Shown here: positions 33,878 through 42,471 of the stretch, piece after piece | Numbering within the stretch: the stretch's first letter is position 1 | Layout: each line of letters starts with the position of its first letter | Assembly (NCBI GenBank): GCA_937989585.1 | Contig: CALKRW010000003.1 | Coordinates: 1-53,499 of the forward strand | Length of the DNA stretch: 53,499 nt | DNA from: an uncultured Porphyromonadaceae bacterium | Lineage (GTDB): Bacteria; Bacteroidota; Bacteroidia; Bacteroidales; Muribaculaceae | Reading direction: 5' to 3' | Translations under genes and position numbers: made by a program | The notes under the pieces: model-generated | The model's database searches: none | What the model saw: the letters and a program-made list of their open reading frames with translations, nothing else | What the model was told of the DNA's origin: nothing

Positions 33878-35113
33878 TTATTTACTTTTCCTGAAATCGC
33901 GTATCACCTTCTCGAAGTGCTCGACATACCGCCGTGCCACGACTCCGCAGTCGAAGCGGCGCTCGCATGCCTCGTGCTGCAGGCGCCTGTCGTGGCCCGC
34001 GAGTATGGCCCTTTCCGTCAGGGCAGCGATGCTTCCGGCATCGTCCGTGGTGATATCGCCGTCCACACCGTCGGCTATGATGTCGGCCTGCCCTCCGTTG
34101 CCTGTTGTCACTGGCCATGCTCCGGAGGCCATGCCCTCGATGAGTGTCGTGGGCAGTGTCTCGAAGCGCGATGTTGACAGCACCACGTCCGTATGGCTCA
34201 GCACGTCGGCCACACGCTCCTGTGTCAGCGGTCCGAGGTGGACGTAAGGCATCCTCAGTCCGTCGAAAGCCCCAGGGTCCCTCACGCCGCCGAAAAACAC
34301 CGCCGTGGCGGGCGTATTGATGCGGTTCAGGGCCTCGACGGCCAGCGGAAGGTTCTTTATCGGGTCGTCGAGCCGCGCGGCTCCCATCGTTATCAGCGGG
34401 CCTTCCGGAAGCGAGAGTTTGGAGCGTGTCCTGCGCGGCTGCCAGGAGTAGTCGCCGACCGGGAAGACGTTTGGAATGACCTCGACCCTGCCGCTGTCTA
34501 TGAGTCCGCCGGGCCACACCTCCTTCAGCCATGTGCTTACGGCGATGAAACTCAGCGCGGGGTAGGGGACGTGCCCGTACAGCCTGAGTTTGTCCATGAA
34601 CACCTTGCGCGACAGGTCCTCGTATGAATGCGTCTTCAGCAGCGGACACATCCCGCAGCGGCTTGCGAGCCTGTCGCACGAGTCGGGCACATGATGGCAC
34701 ACGCCCGTGTAGCACCAGCGGTCGTGCATCACCCACACCACGGGCTTCCGGCGCGCTATACGGGCGATTTCGTCCAGCGACAGCGTGCCCTGGTTTATCC
34801 ACGCCAGCACCACGATGTCGGCCTCCTCGACCAGCGGATGGCGCGAGAGGCCCATGCCGAAGCGTCCTGTGGATATCTTGAAGAGGTTGTCGCGCGAGAA
34901 TTTGTTGTGTGCCACGATGTCGAGATGCTCGGCCGCGAAACTCAGTCGGCGGCGCCACTGCGAGCCTTCCTCGACAAGCGGCGAGTCGCCTTCCTTGTGG
35001 CCCACAAGCATCGTGGCGTCGACGCCGGTGTCATGCAGGGCCTCGGTCAGCCTCAGCGTCACCACCGAGGCTCCGCCGCGCACGTCGCTATGGTTTATCA
35101 GTACGACTTTCAT
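33878..35113 (-). CDS. Glycosyltransferase family 4 (surface polysaccharide)
   Basis: The 411-residue protein is a GT-B glycosyltransferase. VRGGASVVTLRLTEAL near 11-26 is the N-terminal glycine loop, and STSRFETLPTTLIEGMASG near 320-338 is the GT4 E-x7-E nucleotide-sugar motif. Between them is a cysteine-rich insert (MHDRWCYTGVCHHVPDSCD, then RCGMCPLLKTH) near 128-160 seen in many Bacteroidota GT4 enzymes and possibly metal-binding. The sugar and acceptor are unknown. It lies 22 bp behind the flippase gene, which supports a role in O-antigen, exopolysaccharide or glycoprotein glycan assembly. Confidence 0.88.
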   Translation of the reverse strand: MKVVLINHSDVRGGASVVTLRLTEALHDTGVDATMLVGHKEGDSPLVEEGSQWRRRLSFAAEHLDIVAHNKFSRDNLFKISTGRFGMGLSRHPLVEEADIVVLAWINQGTLSLDEIARIARRKPVVWVMHDRWCYTGVCHHVPDSCDRLASRCGMCPLLKTHSYEDLSRKVFMDKLRLYGHVPYPALSFIAVSTWLKEVWPGGLIDSGRVEVIPNVFPVGDYSWQPRRTRSKLSLPEGPLITMGAARLDDPIKNLPLAVEALNRINTPATAVFFGGVRDPGAFDGLRMPYVHLGPLTQERVADVLSHTDVVLSTSRFETLPTTLIEGMASGAWPVTTGNGGQADIIADGVDGDITTDDAGSIAALTERAILAGHDRRLQHEACERRFDCGVVARRYVEHFEKVIRDFRKSK

Positions 35114-35135
35114 CTTTGCTTTCAGTTTTGCGTGG

Positions 35136-36629
35136 TCAGCGTCGCACGCCCTTCAGTATGCTCCTGGGACTGATGTTCTCGCGGCGCATGACTATGGCGA
35201 GGAATCCGCACAGCAGCACGAAGCGTATGCCGAAGCGCAGTCCCTCGGGCAGGCCGTCGAGAAGCGGACAGCCAACGTACCAGAAGCCGGCGGCGAGCAC
35301 CATGTAGCCGAATATGCGCCCCGTCTCGTAGCCTATCGGGTACTTGGCGCGTCCCGTGAAGTAACTCAGCACCATCATCGTCGTGTAGCACGCCAGAGCG
35401 GCCCACGCGCAGCCCATGTAGCCCATGCGGGGCACCAGCACGGCGTTCATGCCTATGGTGATGGCAAGGCCTATCAGCGAGAAGTACATGCCCCATACGG
35501 TCTTGTCGGTGAGTTTGTACCACAGCGACAGGTTGAAGAATATCCCGAAGAACAGTTCGGCTATCATGATTATCGGCACAACCTTCAGGCCCGCGAAGTA
35601 GCGCGGCGAGATGAAGTAGCGTATGATGTCCAGATAGTACATCACGCCGAGGAATATCAGCAGTCCGAATATCACGAAGTATTTCATGGCGTCGCGGTAG
35701 GCCTGAAGTTTGTTCTCGCCCTTTTCCTTGCTCTGGGCGAAGATGAACGGCTCGTAGGCGAAGCGGAACGCCTGGATGAACATCACCATCACGATGGCTA
35801 TCTTGTAGTTGGCGCCGTAGATGCCGAGGCCTTCCATTGCCTCCGAGGGGTCGGAGACGAGCGCCGGGTAGAGTATCTTGTCAATGGTCTGGTTCATGAT
35901 GCCCGCCACGCCGAGCACAAGCAGGGGCAGCGAGTAGAGTATCATGCGCTTCCACAGCCTGCCGTCGAAACGCCAGGCGAAGCCGTGGAGTTCGGGCAGG
36001 AGCATCAGCAGCGTCACCGCCGACGCTATCAGGTTGGCGAGGAATATGTAGCCGATGCCGAACGAGGCGTCATAGAACCAGTCGACGGTTCCCGGAGCCA
36101 CGCGCATCAGCCACGGGCACATCAGTATGAAGAACAGGTTGAGGAAGATGTTGATGCCGATGTTCACCAGACGCAGAGTGGCGAAGCGTATCGGACGCTT
36201 GCGGAAGCGCAGGTACGAGAAGGGCAGGGCGGTGAAGGCGTCGATACCCACGCACACGGCCATCATCATCGCCCACGACGGATGGCCCGCGCACTCCATC
36301 CACACCGTCACCGGACTGAGGAACACGGCGACAAGCACGATGAATGCCGTCGAACTGACCGCCAGCGATATCAGCCCCGTGGAGTAGACCGTCATGGGGT
36401 CGCGGTAGTCCTCGTGGTTGGCGAAGCGGAAAAAGCCTGTCTCAAGGCCGTATGTGAGTATGATGAGTGCCAGCGCCACCACCGAGTAGACGAATGTCAC
36501 CACGCCGTATTCGGCGGCGGGGAACATTATCGTGTACAGCGGGACGAGACACCAGTTCAGAAATCTGCCGATAATCGAACTCATCCCGTAGATGGCCGTA
36601 TCCTTCATCAGCGACTTAATTCCTGCCAT
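35136..36629 (-). CDS. Oligosaccharide flippase (Wzx/MOP superfamily)
   Basis: From the ATG at 36629 (MAGIKSLMKDTAIYG) the protein has 497 residues and 12-14 membrane helices. The N-terminal LMKDTAIYGMSSIIGRFLNW, followed by VPLYTIMFPAAEYGVVTF, is typical of Bacteroidota polysaccharide flippases of the MOP superfamily. An upstream in-frame ATG at 36701 would add 24 residues that are only the translated GACGTGCC repeat, so I reject it. It should flip lipid-linked glycan repeat units across the inner membrane. No polymerase or ligase is seen nearby, so the glycan pathway is split over the genome. Confidence 0.9.
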   Translation of the reverse strand: MAGIKSLMKDTAIYGMSSIIGRFLNWCLVPLYTIMFPAAEYGVVTFVYSVVALALIILTYGLETGFFRFANHEDYRDPMTVYSTGLISLAVSSTAFIVLVAVFLSPVTVWMECAGHPSWAMMMAVCVGIDAFTALPFSYLRFRKRPIRFATLRLVNIGINIFLNLFFILMCPWLMRVAPGTVDWFYDASFGIGYIFLANLIASAVTLLMLLPELHGFAWRFDGRLWKRMILYSLPLLVLGVAGIMNQTIDKILYPALVSDPSEAMEGLGIYGANYKIAIVMVMFIQAFRFAYEPFIFAQSKEKGENKLQAYRDAMKYFVIFGLLIFLGVMYYLDIIRYFISPRYFAGLKVVPIIMIAELFFGIFFNLSLWYKLTDKTVWGMYFSLIGLAITIGMNAVLVPRMGYMGCAWAALACYTTMMVLSYFTGRAKYPIGYETGRIFGYMVLAAGFWYVGCPLLDGLPEGLRFGIRFVLLCGFLAIVMRRENISPRSILKGVRR

Positions 36630-36663
36630 GTGAGAATGATTTTTTAGATTATTTAATTTATCG

Positions 36664-36735
36664 TATGGACGTGCCTCTTTGTACGGACGTGCCTTTGGCA
36701 CGTATCATATCACGCATCACGGCACGTATCTTTGC
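36664..36735. repeat. GACGTGCC/GGCACGT repeat cluster before the flippase gene
   Basis: The block has direct copies of ggacgtgcct at 36667-36676 and 36685-36694, and two inverted copies, ggcacgtat, at 36697-36705 and 36721-36729. One pair forms the palindrome acgtgcctttggcacgt (36687-36703). The right end reads TATCTTTGC on the plus strand (36727-36735), an exact -7 promoter match pointing toward ruvB from its 3' side. It looks like an intergenic repeat family, not part of the flippase gene. Confidence 0.65.
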
Positions 36736-36741
36736 CCCCGT

Positions 36742-37758
36742 TCAGTCGAACAGGCTCGGCTGGCTGTCCGGACGCGACATTCCGAGATGCCTGTATGCCA
36801 GGTCGGTGACCTCGCGTCCGCGTGGCGTGCGCTTGATGAAGCCTTCCTTGATGAGGTAAGGCTCGTACACCTCCTCGACCGTTCCGGGGTCTTCGCCTAT
36901 GGCCGTCGCAATCGTGGTCAGGCCCACGGGACCGCCCGCGAACTTGTTGATGATGGTGGACAGAATCTTGTTGTCGATTTCGTCCAGTCCATAGCGGTCG
37001 ATGTTCAGTGCGCCGAGGGCGTAGCGCGATATCTCGGTGTCGATTACGCCGTTGCCCTTCACCTGGGCGAAGTCGCGCACGCGGCGCAGAAGGGCGTTGG
37101 CGATACGTGGCGTGCCGCGCGAGCGAAGCGCTATCTCGTGGGCCGCCTCGGCGGTCATCTCCACGTTCAGCAGTGACGCCGAGCGGCGCAGGATACGCTC
37201 CAGCACCTCGTGGTCGTAGTATTCCAGGTGGCACTTGATGCCGAAACGCGCCAGCAGGGGCGAGGTCAGCAGGCCGCTGCGCGTAGTCGCGCCTACGAGC
37301 GTGAACGGGTTGAGGGTCAGTTGCACCGATCGTGCGCCCGGACCCTTGTCTATCATTATGTCGATGCGGTAGTCCTCCATCGCCGAGTACAGGTACTCCT
37401 CGACCACGGGGCTCAGGCGGTGTATCTCGTCGATGAACAGTACGTCGTTCTCATCGAGCGTCGTGAGTATGCCGGCGAGGTCGCCCGGCTTGTCCAGCAC
37501 GGGACCCGAGGTCACCTTCATGCCCACGCCGAGTTCGTTGGCGATGATGGCCGACAGTGTGGTCTTGCCCAGACCCGGAGGGCCGAACAGCAGCGTGTGG
37601 TCGAGCGCCTCACCGCGCATTCGCGCAGCCTGGACGAACACCTTCAGGTTGTCGACAATCTTGTCCTGGCCGTTGAACGCGCCGAAGCGTCCCGGGCGCA
37701 GGGCCTTCTCGAACTCCTTGTCGCCCTCGCCGCGCCGTATGTCAAAATCTTCTTCCAT
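36742..37758 (-). CDS. ruvB: Holliday junction branch-migration helicase RuvB
   Basis: RuvB is the hexameric motor that, with RuvA, drives branch migration in recombination and repair. The 338-residue protein has the RuvB N-terminus (LRPGRFGAFNGQDKIVDNL), Walker A GPPGLGKTTL near 60-69, Walker B LFIDEIHRL near 109-117, the TLVGATTRSGLLTSPLLARFG stretch (about 155-175; sensor 1 and arginine finger) and the C-terminal winged helix (PYLIKEGFIKRTPRGREVT). Length is normal. It lies 9 bp behind GT9 and before the flippase, an unusual setting among envelope genes. No ruvA or ruvC is in the window. Confidence 0.98.
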   Translation of the reverse strand: MEEDFDIRRGEGDKEFEKALRPGRFGAFNGQDKIVDNLKVFVQAARMRGEALDHTLLFGPPGLGKTTLSAIIANELGVGMKVTSGPVLDKPGDLAGILTTLDENDVLFIDEIHRLSPVVEEYLYSAMEDYRIDIMIDKGPGARSVQLTLNPFTLVGATTRSGLLTSPLLARFGIKCHLEYYDHEVLERILRRSASLLNVEMTAEAAHEIALRSRGTPRIANALLRRVRDFAQVKGNGVIDTEISRYALGALNIDRYGLDEIDNKILSTIINKFAGGPVGLTTIATAIGEDPGTVEEVYEPYLIKEGFIKRTPRGREVTDLAYRHLGMSRPDSQPSLFD

Positions 37759-37767
37759 AGAATCCTT

Positions 37768-38847
37768 TCATTTGATTGGTTTCAGCGCCCCGAGCACGCG
37801 CCGTGCCACGTCCGAGGGCTTGATCGAGCGCATGCACATCATGTCGCCGCGTGCGCAGGGCTTGTTGCCGAATACCGAGCAGGGACGGCAGGGCAGGGCG
37901 CTCTCTATTCTGTCCTCCGCGCCGGTGTGCCATGCCGCGAAGCCCGCGTAGGCGTGGGTCGCGCCCCACACGGACAGCACGCGTGTTCCGGCTATCGCCG
38001 CGAGGTGCATGTTCGCCGAGTCCATGGTCAGCATCACGTCGAAGCGCGACATCAGGGCCATCTCGGCGGCGAATCCGGCTTTCTTGCCTGCCACGGAGAC
38101 AACCTTGCCTGGGTGCCTGGCCTGCCATGACTCGAGCACGGCCTGCTCGGCAGCGCCGCCGCCGAACAGGAATATCCTCAGCGAGTCAATGCCCGCGAGT
38201 TCGTCGACGACACGTTCCATCAGGTCGGCGGGGTAGACCTTGCCGGCGTGTGCGGCGAAGGGCGCTATGCCTATCCACCGCTCGCCTCCGGGTCTCGGTC
38301 CGCTCAGCGCGGCGAACATCGCTTCCGGCGCCTCGCCCCCGAAGAGTCCCCCGAAGGTGTCGCGGAACGCGAATCCGGCACGCTCCAGCGCCTCGGCGTA
38401 GCGTTCTGCCGAAGTCATCAGCGGCTCGAAAACCTTGTTCCCGGCGCGGGTCAGCGCGCGGCGTCCCGCGCGGTCCTTGATCAGCGTAGTGACCCTCGCG
38501 CCGCGTACCCTGAGCCAGAGGCCTAGCATACGCGTGCGCAGCACGTTGTGGATGTCCACATAGTCAGTGACGCCGTATTCGTCCACAAGCCGCGAGGCAA
38601 GCCTCCTCAGGCCCATGGCCCCGGCATACTCGCCGTCCACATCGGCGCCGACGAGCGTCAGGTTCCCGGGAGCGTTGACAAATATCTGCGTCAGCCGCGG
38701 GCGCGTGACGAACACCACGCGCAGCGACGGATACGTCCGGCACAGCGAATACACTGCCGGCACGGCCATGGCTACGTCGCCTATGGCCGAGAAACGGGCC
38801 ACGCCAAGCGTGCGCCCGTCCGCTTCTGATTGCACCTTTGCTGTCAA
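37768..38847 (-). CDS. Glycosyltransferase family 9 (heptosyltransferase-like)
   Basis: The protein has the GT9 N-terminus VARFSAIGDVAMAVPAVYSL and the C-terminal part MLTMDSANMHLAAIAGTRVL, then SVWGATHAYAGFAAW, with the D-S-x-x-x-H-L-A motif of heptosyltransferases. PYADLM-like and FLFGGG segments lie between. A cysteine cluster near the end (LPCRPCSVFGNKPCARGD) is common in the family. No ATG fits: the options are TTG at 38847 (359 residues, used here), GTG at 38835, or GTG at 38802, which would give MARFSAIGD. It probably adds a heptose or other sugar to the lipid A-core. It follows the DUF4254 gene by 23 bp, a pairing often seen in Bacteroidota. Confidence 0.85.
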   Translation of the reverse strand: MTAKVQSEADGRTLGVARFSAIGDVAMAVPAVYSLCRTYPSLRVVFVTRPRLTQIFVNAPGNLTLVGADVDGEYAGAMGLRRLASRLVDEYGVTDYVDIHNVLRTRMLGLWLRVRGARVTTLIKDRAGRRALTRAGNKVFEPLMTSAERYAEALERAGFAFRDTFGGLFGGEAPEAMFAALSGPRPGGERWIGIAPFAAHAGKVYPADLMERVVDELAGIDSLRIFLFGGGAAEQAVLESWQARHPGKVVSVAGKKAGFAAEMALMSRFDVMLTMDSANMHLAAIAGTRVLSVWGATHAYAGFAAWHTGAEDRIESALPCRPCSVFGNKPCARGDMMCMRSIKPSDVARRVLGALKPIK

Positions 38848-38870
38848 TTCGGGGTGGGGTAGGCTATGGT

Positions 38871-39476
38871 TTACTTCTTGGCGTATAGCACCGGGTTGGT
38901 GTCCGCGTCGTTGTACATCTTCATCTGGCGGTAGACCTTCATGTACTTGCGGCCCGCGGCGATGTCGTCGAGCAACTGGTCGATGGCATCGGTCAGGTCG
39001 GTCTGCTGCTCGAGCAGGACGGCCAGTTTGTCGGCGCACTTCTCGCGGTGCTCGTCGCCGGCGTCCTCGCGTTCGGTCTCGGCGCGCATGTGCCATATCT
39101 TCAGCGCCAGGATGGACAGGCGGTCGAGGGCCCATGCGGGCGACTCGGTGTTGATTGTCGCGCCGGGCAGGGGCTTGACGTCCCTGTACTTGTCGCGGAA
39201 GTACGAGTCGAGTTCCTCGACGACGTCGGTGCGGCGCTGGTTCGAGGCGTCGATGCGGCGTTTCAGTTTCATACCCTCGGCGGGGTCGATCTCGGGCTCG
39301 CGTATCAGGTCCTCGAGGTGCCACTGAACGGCGTCGATCCAGTTCTTGTCGTAGAGCACATGCTCGATGCTGCCCGCAGGGTAGGGGTTATGTTCCTGAG
39401 CGTCAACGTGGTCGCTCTCATGATAGTCTTTTGTCGCGCGCTCGAATACCTCGAACGCCATTTCTGCAAATTTCAT
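38871..39476 (-). CDS. DUF4254 protein of unknown function
   Basis: The 201-residue protein is mostly charged alpha-helix, without signal peptide or membrane segment, and matches the DUF4254 family: ESDHVDAQEHNPYPAGSIEH, LYDKNWIDAVQWHLEDLIR, DASNQRRTDVVEELD, and SPAWALDRLSILALKIWHM. No catalytic motif is known for the family. It is widely found just upstream of a GT9 heptosyltransferase gene, as here, which suggests a supporting role in lipooligosaccharide synthesis; that role is inference. The gene is first in a minus-strand run through GT9, ruvB, flippase and GT4. Confidence 0.88.
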   Translation of the reverse strand: MKFAEMAFEVFERATKDYHESDHVDAQEHNPYPAGSIEHVLYDKNWIDAVQWHLEDLIREPEIDPAEGMKLKRRIDASNQRRTDVVEELDSYFRDKYRDVKPLPGATINTESPAWALDRLSILALKIWHMRAETEREDAGDEHREKCADKLAVLLEQQTDLTDAIDQLLDDIAAGRKYMKVYRQMKMYNDADTNPVLYAKK

Positions 39477-39594
39477 ATGTGTTTCAGTTCTTGGTTGTTG
39501 TAAATATTATAAACCGCTCAGGCCGCCTTCAAGTTTATGTCCGGAGGCACTCAGGCCGTGAAACGCTTCAATGGCAGGCCGCAGGCGGCTGCCG

Positions 39595-41496
39595 TCAGCG
39601 GACGATCTTGCCCGAGCGCGTGCCCTGACGGTAGATGTACAGGCCGGGAGCGACGGTGGTGTTACTGAACTCGTCGAGCGAGTCGAACGTGCCGACCTTC
39701 GCGCCTGTGAGTGTATAGACGCTGACGGGAGCGGTGCTGTCGGTGTCGGCGGCGATGTTGCCTGCACCGGCGTCAATGGGCGCTCCGGCCTCTAGTTTGA
39801 CGCAGTCCCAGTGTACGCCGCCGTTGCGGCCTATGCCCGACTGGGTGAGCGTTATGGTGTTCTTGCCGACATTGAGTTCCGAGGCTTGGAACTCGACGAA
39901 GCGGACGCTGTGGCGGCCTCCGAGGATGGCGCTGCGGTAGATGCCGGCGTCGTTGTAGAACGACCAGTTGGCCTTTTTCTTTCCGTTGACCTCGACTGCT
40001 ATCCGCGGGTTGTTGGTGGCGCCGGCAACCGATGCGGTGAGGATGGCCGAGCCTTCGTAGGCGCGGTCAAGGTTGAACTCGATGGTCCACTTGCCGTTCT
40101 TGGTCTGGGCGTAGTACCAGTTGTTCTCGGGAGTGCTCTCGCCGATGACGTATGTCAGGTTGGCCTCGGGACCTTCCCAGTGGCCGTATGAGCGGGGATG
40201 CTCGCTGAGTCTGAAGCCGTCGCTCATGCGGTTGTTCTCGCCGATGTTCCACAACTGCGACTCGAGTGTCACGGGCTCCCATCTGATGGTGCCGAGGTCG
40301 GTGTCGCCGCTGACGCTGATGTCCTTCTTCTCGAGTTCGTCGGTGATGATGCCCTTGGTGGCGTAGGCGTAGAGCGAGTAGTCGCCCTTGCGGACGTTGG
40401 GAATCGCGAAGTAGCCGTTCTCGTCCGCCTTGGCTGTGTACATGTAGCCGCCGGTCTGCTGGTAGAGTTCCTTGCCGGGAGCGGCAAGCACCACCTGCAT
40501 GCCCTCGGGGCTCATGCCGTTGGTGAGGGTCAGTTGGCCGCTGACTGTCGCGCGGTCGAGGGGATAGTTCTCGTTGACGAACCACTCGAAGGGCCATTCG
40601 GCCTGCTTGGCCGAGGCCTTGGCCTTGGCGTCGGCAATCATGGCGTCGGTGCTCTCGCCGCCGTTGACGTAGACGAAGAACGGGCCGTAGAGTATCTTCT
40701 GGCCTTCGGCGAGGGTCATGGCCGAGGCGCCGAAGTGCTCGCCCTGGAGCATCTGTATGGTGATGGGCGACTTGCCGGTGGCGTGGACGGTAAGTTCCTG
40801 GCGCATCGGGCCGCCGTTAAGCCACTCGTGCGAGCAGGCTATGTTCCAGATACCGTTCTTGTCGTTCATCAGGCCGTGTACCGAGTCGTTGACCACATAC
40901 TGCGCCCAGTCGTACTTGGTGTAGATCGAGCCGTCGTTGAGGCGGTATGTGGCGTCCTGGATGTTGCGGTCGGGGTCGTTCTCGGCGGCAGACATCTCGC
41001 CTACCGAGGGAAGTTTGCCGTTCATGCTGTCGTCGACATAGCCGTTGAGGAAATTCGACTGGGCGCGCACGCACACACGTGCCTCGCGTATCTTGAGCGG
41101 GGTGGCCGTGCCTTCCATCAGGATGTAGGTGTAGAAGCCGCACTCGCCGCGGCGCACGATGAAGCCCTGCGACATGCGCACTGCCGACGTGGTGTTGGAG
41201 TATAGCACCTCGGCGTAGTCATCGTCCTGGCGGATGACCTCGAACTTGTCGGGCTTCAGGGCCGCGTTCTTCTCGGCGGTGTAGTCGAAGTAGACGCCGT
41301 TGGTCGAAAGCATGTTGAGCGTCGCTCCGGCGCCTTTCATCACCGACACGCGGGCGGCGTCCGAAACGGTGAAGTTGATGAGGCCGTTGTTGAAGCGGGA
41401 CGTCTTGCCGCTGACGGTCAGTTTCACGGGGTCTCCCTGGGCTGACGCGACAAGGGCGCAGCCGAGCACACAGATAAGCGAAAGAATCTTTTTCAC
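39595..41496 (-). CDS. Secreted rhamnogalacturonan lyase-like protein (PL4 type) with T9SS tail
   Basis: The 633-residue protein starts at GTG 41496 with a signal peptide (MKKILSLICVLGCALVASAQ). The PL4 layout follows: a large beta-sandwich catalytic domain (about 25-300; CSHEWLNGGPMRQELTVHAT near 223-242 holds the likely catalytic histidine region), a fibronectin-like domain II (about 325-400, SGQLTLTNGMSPEGMQVVLA, then YMYTAKADENGYFAIPNVRK) and a CBM-like domain III (about 410-560, ending NTITLTQSGIGRNGGVHWDC). The last ~55 residues are a T9SS sorting domain (VSVYTLTGAKVGTF, then VAPGLYIYRQG). PL4 enzymes cut rhamnogalacturonan I by beta-elimination. No other pectin genes or SusC/D pair lie beside it. 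A promoter (41532-41561) precedes it. Confidence 0.82.
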   Translation of the reverse strand: MKKILSLICVLGCALVASAQGDPVKLTVSGKTSRFNNGLINFTVSDAARVSVMKGAGATLNMLSTNGVYFDYTAEKNAALKPDKFEVIRQDDDYAEVLYSNTTSAVRMSQGFIVRRGECGFYTYILMEGTATPLKIREARVCVRAQSNFLNGYVDDSMNGKLPSVGEMSAAENDPDRNIQDATYRLNDGSIYTKYDWAQYVVNDSVHGLMNDKNGIWNIACSHEWLNGGPMRQELTVHATGKSPITIQMLQGEHFGASAMTLAEGQKILYGPFFVYVNGGESTDAMIADAKAKASAKQAEWPFEWFVNENYPLDRATVSGQLTLTNGMSPEGMQVVLAAPGKELYQQTGGYMYTAKADENGYFAIPNVRKGDYSLYAYATKGIITDELEKKDISVSGDTDLGTIRWEPVTLESQLWNIGENNRMSDGFRLSEHPRSYGHWEGPEANLTYVIGESTPENNWYYAQTKNGKWTIEFNLDRAYEGSAILTASVAGATNNPRIAVEVNGKKKANWSFYNDAGIYRSAILGGRHSVRFVEFQASELNVGKNTITLTQSGIGRNGGVHWDCVKLEAGAPIDAGAGNIAADTDSTAPVSVYTLTGAKVGTFDSLDEFSNTTVAPGLYIYRQGTRSGKIVR

Positions 41497-41531
41497 GGAA
41501 TAGTAACTGGTTTATAGGATTTGTTGGTTTT

Positions 41532-41561
41532 GCAAAGGTAAGAAAAATATTTGGGATTCAA
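41532..41561 (-). promoter_or_regulatory. Promoter of the PL4 lyase gene
   Basis: On the minus strand TTG at 41561-41559 is followed after 18 bases by TACCTTTGC at 41540-41532, an exact -7 match. The gene starts 35 bases past it. It is divergent from the pyrH promoter at 41664-41694. Confidence 0.65.
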
Positions 41562-41663
41562 GCCATTCAGCCCGCAGGCGCGAAAGGGGCTTCCCCGCGT
41601 GGTACGGGCAATCCTTTCCAGGGGCGTCAGCGCGACACGTTCCTGTCTTTTTACGGCGTGGAT

Positions 41664-41694
41664 TTTGGCGTTTCCGCGATTTTTATTAACTTCG
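41664..41694 (+). promoter_or_regulatory. Promoter of pyrH-frr
   Basis: TTTG at 41664-41667 is followed after exactly 19 bases by TAACTTCG at 41687-41694, one mismatch from TAnnTTTG. Both spacing and sequence fit the Bacteroidota housekeeping promoter. The pyrH ATG is 27 bases downstream. Confidence 0.65.
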
Positions 41695-41721
41695 TGGCAA
41701 ACTCATAAAACCTTTACTCCA

Positions 41722-42432
41722 ATGGAAACCAAATACCAACGTATTCTCCTGAAACTCAGCGGCGAATCGCTCGCCGCAGGTTCGGGACACGGCATCGATA
41801 CAGAGCGCCTCACCGAATATGCGCGCCAGATCAAGGCCATCGCCGACCGTGGCGTCCAGGTGGCAATCGTAATCGGCGGCGGCAACATCTTCCGCGGACT
41901 CTCCGGAGCGGCCAAAGGCTTCGACCGCGTCACCGGCGACCAGATGGGCATGCTCGCCACCGTCATCAACTCCCTGGCACTCCGCTCGGCCATCGAGAGC
42001 GAGGGCGGCGCTGTCCGCGTGTTCACTGCCGTCAACATGTATCCCGTAGGCGAATACTACTCCAACCGCAAGGCCATCGAGTCACTCGAGGCCGGTGAGG
42101 TCGCCATCCTCGCCGGAGGCACAGGCTGTCCATTCTTCACCACCGACACCGGAGCCGCACTCCGCGCCGTCGAGATCGGCGCCGACGTCATGCTCAAGGG
42201 CACGCGTGTCGACGGCATCTACACCGCCGACCCCGAGAAGGACCCCGCGGCCACGAAATTCGACCGCATCTCCTACGACGAGGTCTACAAGCGCGGACTC
42301 AAGGTCATGGACCTCACCGCCACAGCCATGTGCATGGAGAACCACATGCCCATCGTGGTCTTCGACATGGACACCCCCGGCAACCTCATGCGCGTTGTCT
42401 CCGGCGAGCCTATCGGCACCGTCGTTTACTAA
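41722..42432 (+). CDS. pyrH: UMP kinase PyrH
   Basis: PyrH phosphorylates UMP to UDP in pyrimidine synthesis. From the ATG at 41722 it has 236 residues; the frame is open further upstream but crosses the promoter. Family motifs are RILLKLSGESLAAG near 7-20, VIGGGNIFRGLSGAAKGFDR near 51-70 with VTGDQMGMLATVINSLAL after it, GGTGCPFFTTDTGAALRA near 132-149, and a DGIYTADPEKDPAATKFDRI stretch near 165-184. It is followed 39 bp later by frr, the conserved pyrH-frr pair. Confidence 0.98.
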   Translation: METKYQRILLKLSGESLAAGSGHGIDTERLTEYARQIKAIADRGVQVAIVIGGGNIFRGLSGAAKGFDRVTGDQMGMLATVINSLALRSAIESEGGAVRVFTAVNMYPVGEYYSNRKAIESLEAGEVAILAGGTGCPFFTTDTGAALRAVEIGADVMLKGTRVDGIYTADPEKDPAATKFDRISYDEVYKRGLKVMDLTATAMCMENHMPIVVFDMDTPGNLMRVVSGEPIGTVVY

Positions 42433-42471
42433 CAACCTTAAATCAGCAAATTTTCTAACCTTCCCATAAAT

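Noticed and set aside
36630..36701. Extension of the flippase with MPKARPYKEARP
   Set aside because: This is just the translated GACGTGCC repeat block; the flippase family starts at MAGIKSLMKD.
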